DNA of 64,000 bases from Desmodesmus armatus (taxonomy: Eukaryota > Chlorophyta > Chlorophyceae > Sphaeropleales > Scenedesmaceae): assembly GCA_007449985.2 (NCBI GenBank), contig VIIQ02000564.1:62001-126000 (forward strand), written 5' to 3'. The notes under the pieces are model-generated. The model made no database searches, was not told the DNA's origin, and worked only from the letters and a program-made list of their open reading frames with translations. The position numbers and the translations under genes are program-made. This document shows positions 62,801 through 64,000 of this stretch, in pieces (within the stretch, counting starts at the first letter, position 1; each line of letters starts with the position of its first letter).

Positions 62801-63877
62801 GAGTTCCACACAGCAGTGCTGACACCCCGTCCCTGAGTGCTGCTGTTCTGCCCTGATAGCCCAGCTGCTGCAAGGGCGCTGCTGCTGCCATGATAGCCCA
62901 GCTGCTGTCGACAATTGCTATTGCACCGCTGAGCTGCTGCAGGAATGCCGCTGCAAAAGATGCCAACTGCCCCCCCCCCTTCCCCCTTGCCCCCCGCCCC
63001 TTCACCTGCGTGACCATGACGTCATGCAGGACCTTGATGGGGAAGGGCCTGCTGCACACGTCTGGGGCTGCATCGCCATGGCCCAGCTGGCCATACTCGT
63101 TGGAGCCCCAGGCAAACACATCCTTGGTGGTGATGCACACGGTGTGCTCGTGCCCACATGCAACGCTCCTGCAGCCAGCAACAACAGGACGCACAGGCCC
63201 CCACAGCCCATCAGCCAGCTGCAGGTGTGATGCTGCCACTGTGAAAGGACTGCTGCTGCTGTTGCTGATCCTGAAGCTGCTGCATAAAACTGCTGCTAGT
63301 GACCGCTGCGACCGGTGTTGCTTTCCGCAATCCAGAACTCCCCAGCTGCTGGAAATGTCAGCGCTCCACTGAGGCTGCTGCTGCTACTGAAACCTCTGCC
63401 ACAAGCGCCACTCCTGCAGCTGCTTGCCAGCCCCAGCCACTCACTTCACATCCAGGTCTGCCAGTGACTGCACCGGCACTGGTGTGTCCACCACCCCAGG
63501 GCTCTTGTCCCCAAGGCCCAGCTGGCCCCTGTTGTTGTTACCCCAGGTATACAGCTGACCCTCGCAGCTGAGTCCAGCTGCATGGCTGTCAGTGATAGCA
63601 ATGGCTGCCCAGCGGCCCACAGCCTGCGACAAGAAGGGCAGGCAGCGACAGCACACAACAGCACTCAAACCAGCACGCCACGGGAGTGGGTGTGTTCAGG
63701 ATGTACATATACGTCTCCTCCTGACAGTCACACACTCAGTAACCAATGGACCCTGTCCTGAGACGCGGACAGTGCTGCGAGACCTGTGCTGTGTCCCAGC
63801 AGATCGCACCTGGATGGCCTGCGGGTGCAGCACATTGGCACCACCCTGCACTCCTAGCTGGCCCCGCCCATTGTCGC
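53845..63877 (-). CDS. HERC-type E3 ubiquitin ligase: RCC1 repeats, UBA and HECT domain (5' partial)
   Basis: HECT ligases take ubiquitin from an E2 onto a cysteine and pass it to substrates. Visible exons in transcript order: 63877-63810, 63623-63445, 63168-63006, 62682-62576, 62283-62107, 61826-61654, 61412-61236, 60757-60612, 60419-60010, 59709-59488, 59215-58888, 58610-58399, 58095-57924, 57626-57525, 57311-57152, 57053-57011, 56915-56691, 56328-56175, 55971-55710, 55466-55320, 54997-54910, 54776-54652, 54404-54337, 54031-53845. RCC1 motifs: [69 protein letters not shown]. The exon at 61826-61654 codes a UBA domain ([27 protein letters not shown]). HECT runs from [14 protein letters not shown] to [16 protein letters not shown], catalytic Cys codon at 53946-53944. 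The first 17 exons keep phase. From 56328 on, six or more one-base indels break the frame (near 56295, 56270, 55952, 55895, 55435, 54722), and the phases of the exons at 55466 and 54997 also fail. The 5' exons lie beyond the window. Confidence 0.88.
60997..61111. repeat. Long-armed hairpin in a HERC-like intron
   Basis: Arms 60997-61039 and 61069-61111 (43 bases each, two mismatches) are reverse complements around a 29-base loop; the arm core includes ctagctggcgtcactcaa. It lies in the intron between exons 61412-61236 and 60757-60612. It may be a small MITE-like foldback element or a structured intron segment. Confidence 0.8.
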
Positions 63878-64000
63878 CTGCAGCAGGCAGGACACAAGAC
63901 GTGAGTGTCCTAAGGTTGCATGAGTGGTAAAGCACCACCATGCGCAGCTAGCTGGTGAAACACGGCCAGCTGTACTTGTTGTGCAAGGCGCCGACGCCAC

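Overview
The window is nuclear DNA of a eukaryote, most probably a core chlorophyte green alga. Genes are broken by many short introns with GT(G/A)AG donors and TGCAG acceptors. Coding DNA is rich in CAG/CTG, intergenic DNA is sparse, and TGTAA, the usual chlorophyte polyadenylation signal, lies downstream of several stop codons. The style fits Chlorophyceae (for example Sphaeropleales/Scenedesmaceae), but the sequence alone does not fix a genus. All gene models below were built by hand from splice sites, homology and phase arithmetic.

Layout. 1-4.3 kb: no convincing gene; two 41-base inverted arms (2100-2140 and 3723-3763) bracket 1.6 kb. 4.3-11.5 kb (+): an 18-exon single-chain proton-translocating NAD(P) transhydrogenase of about 1100 aa. 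13.4-15.6 kb (+): a YebC/TACO1-family organellar translation factor, 7 exons, 290 aa. 16.1-19.3 kb (+): a membrane-anchored sulfotransferase-like protein, 744 aa. 20.6-22.4 kb (-): an NSRP1/CCDC55-like splicing regulator, 357 aa.

23.2-52.0 kb (-): the most unusual part, a head-to-tail array of five paralogues (called A to E, left to right). Each encodes a PIH1/p23-type CS domain, a Gln/Ala-rich linker, a polytopic membrane region and a basic tail. The first coding exon is only two codons long. B (715 aa) and C (760 aa) are open throughout. A, D and E each carry one net single-base frameshift. Between C and D lies a divergent (+) F-box/leucine-rich-repeat gene (38.1-39.9 kb), also with one frameshift, followed by a decayed copy of the array spacer.

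53.8 kb to the right edge (-): most of a HERC-type HECT ubiquitin ligase with RCC1 repeats, a UBA domain and a C-terminal HECT domain with its catalytic cysteine. The first exon(s) lie outside the window. Its 5' 17 exons are in perfect phase, while the HECT exons hold at least six one-base indels, mostly in short homopolymers. That pattern suggests local assembly error as much as gene decay.

Smaller elements include a tRNA-derived SINE-like insertion inside copy E, a 43-base-arm hairpin in a HERC intron, a few microsatellites and several short local duplications. No rRNA, intact tRNA or CRISPR array was seen.
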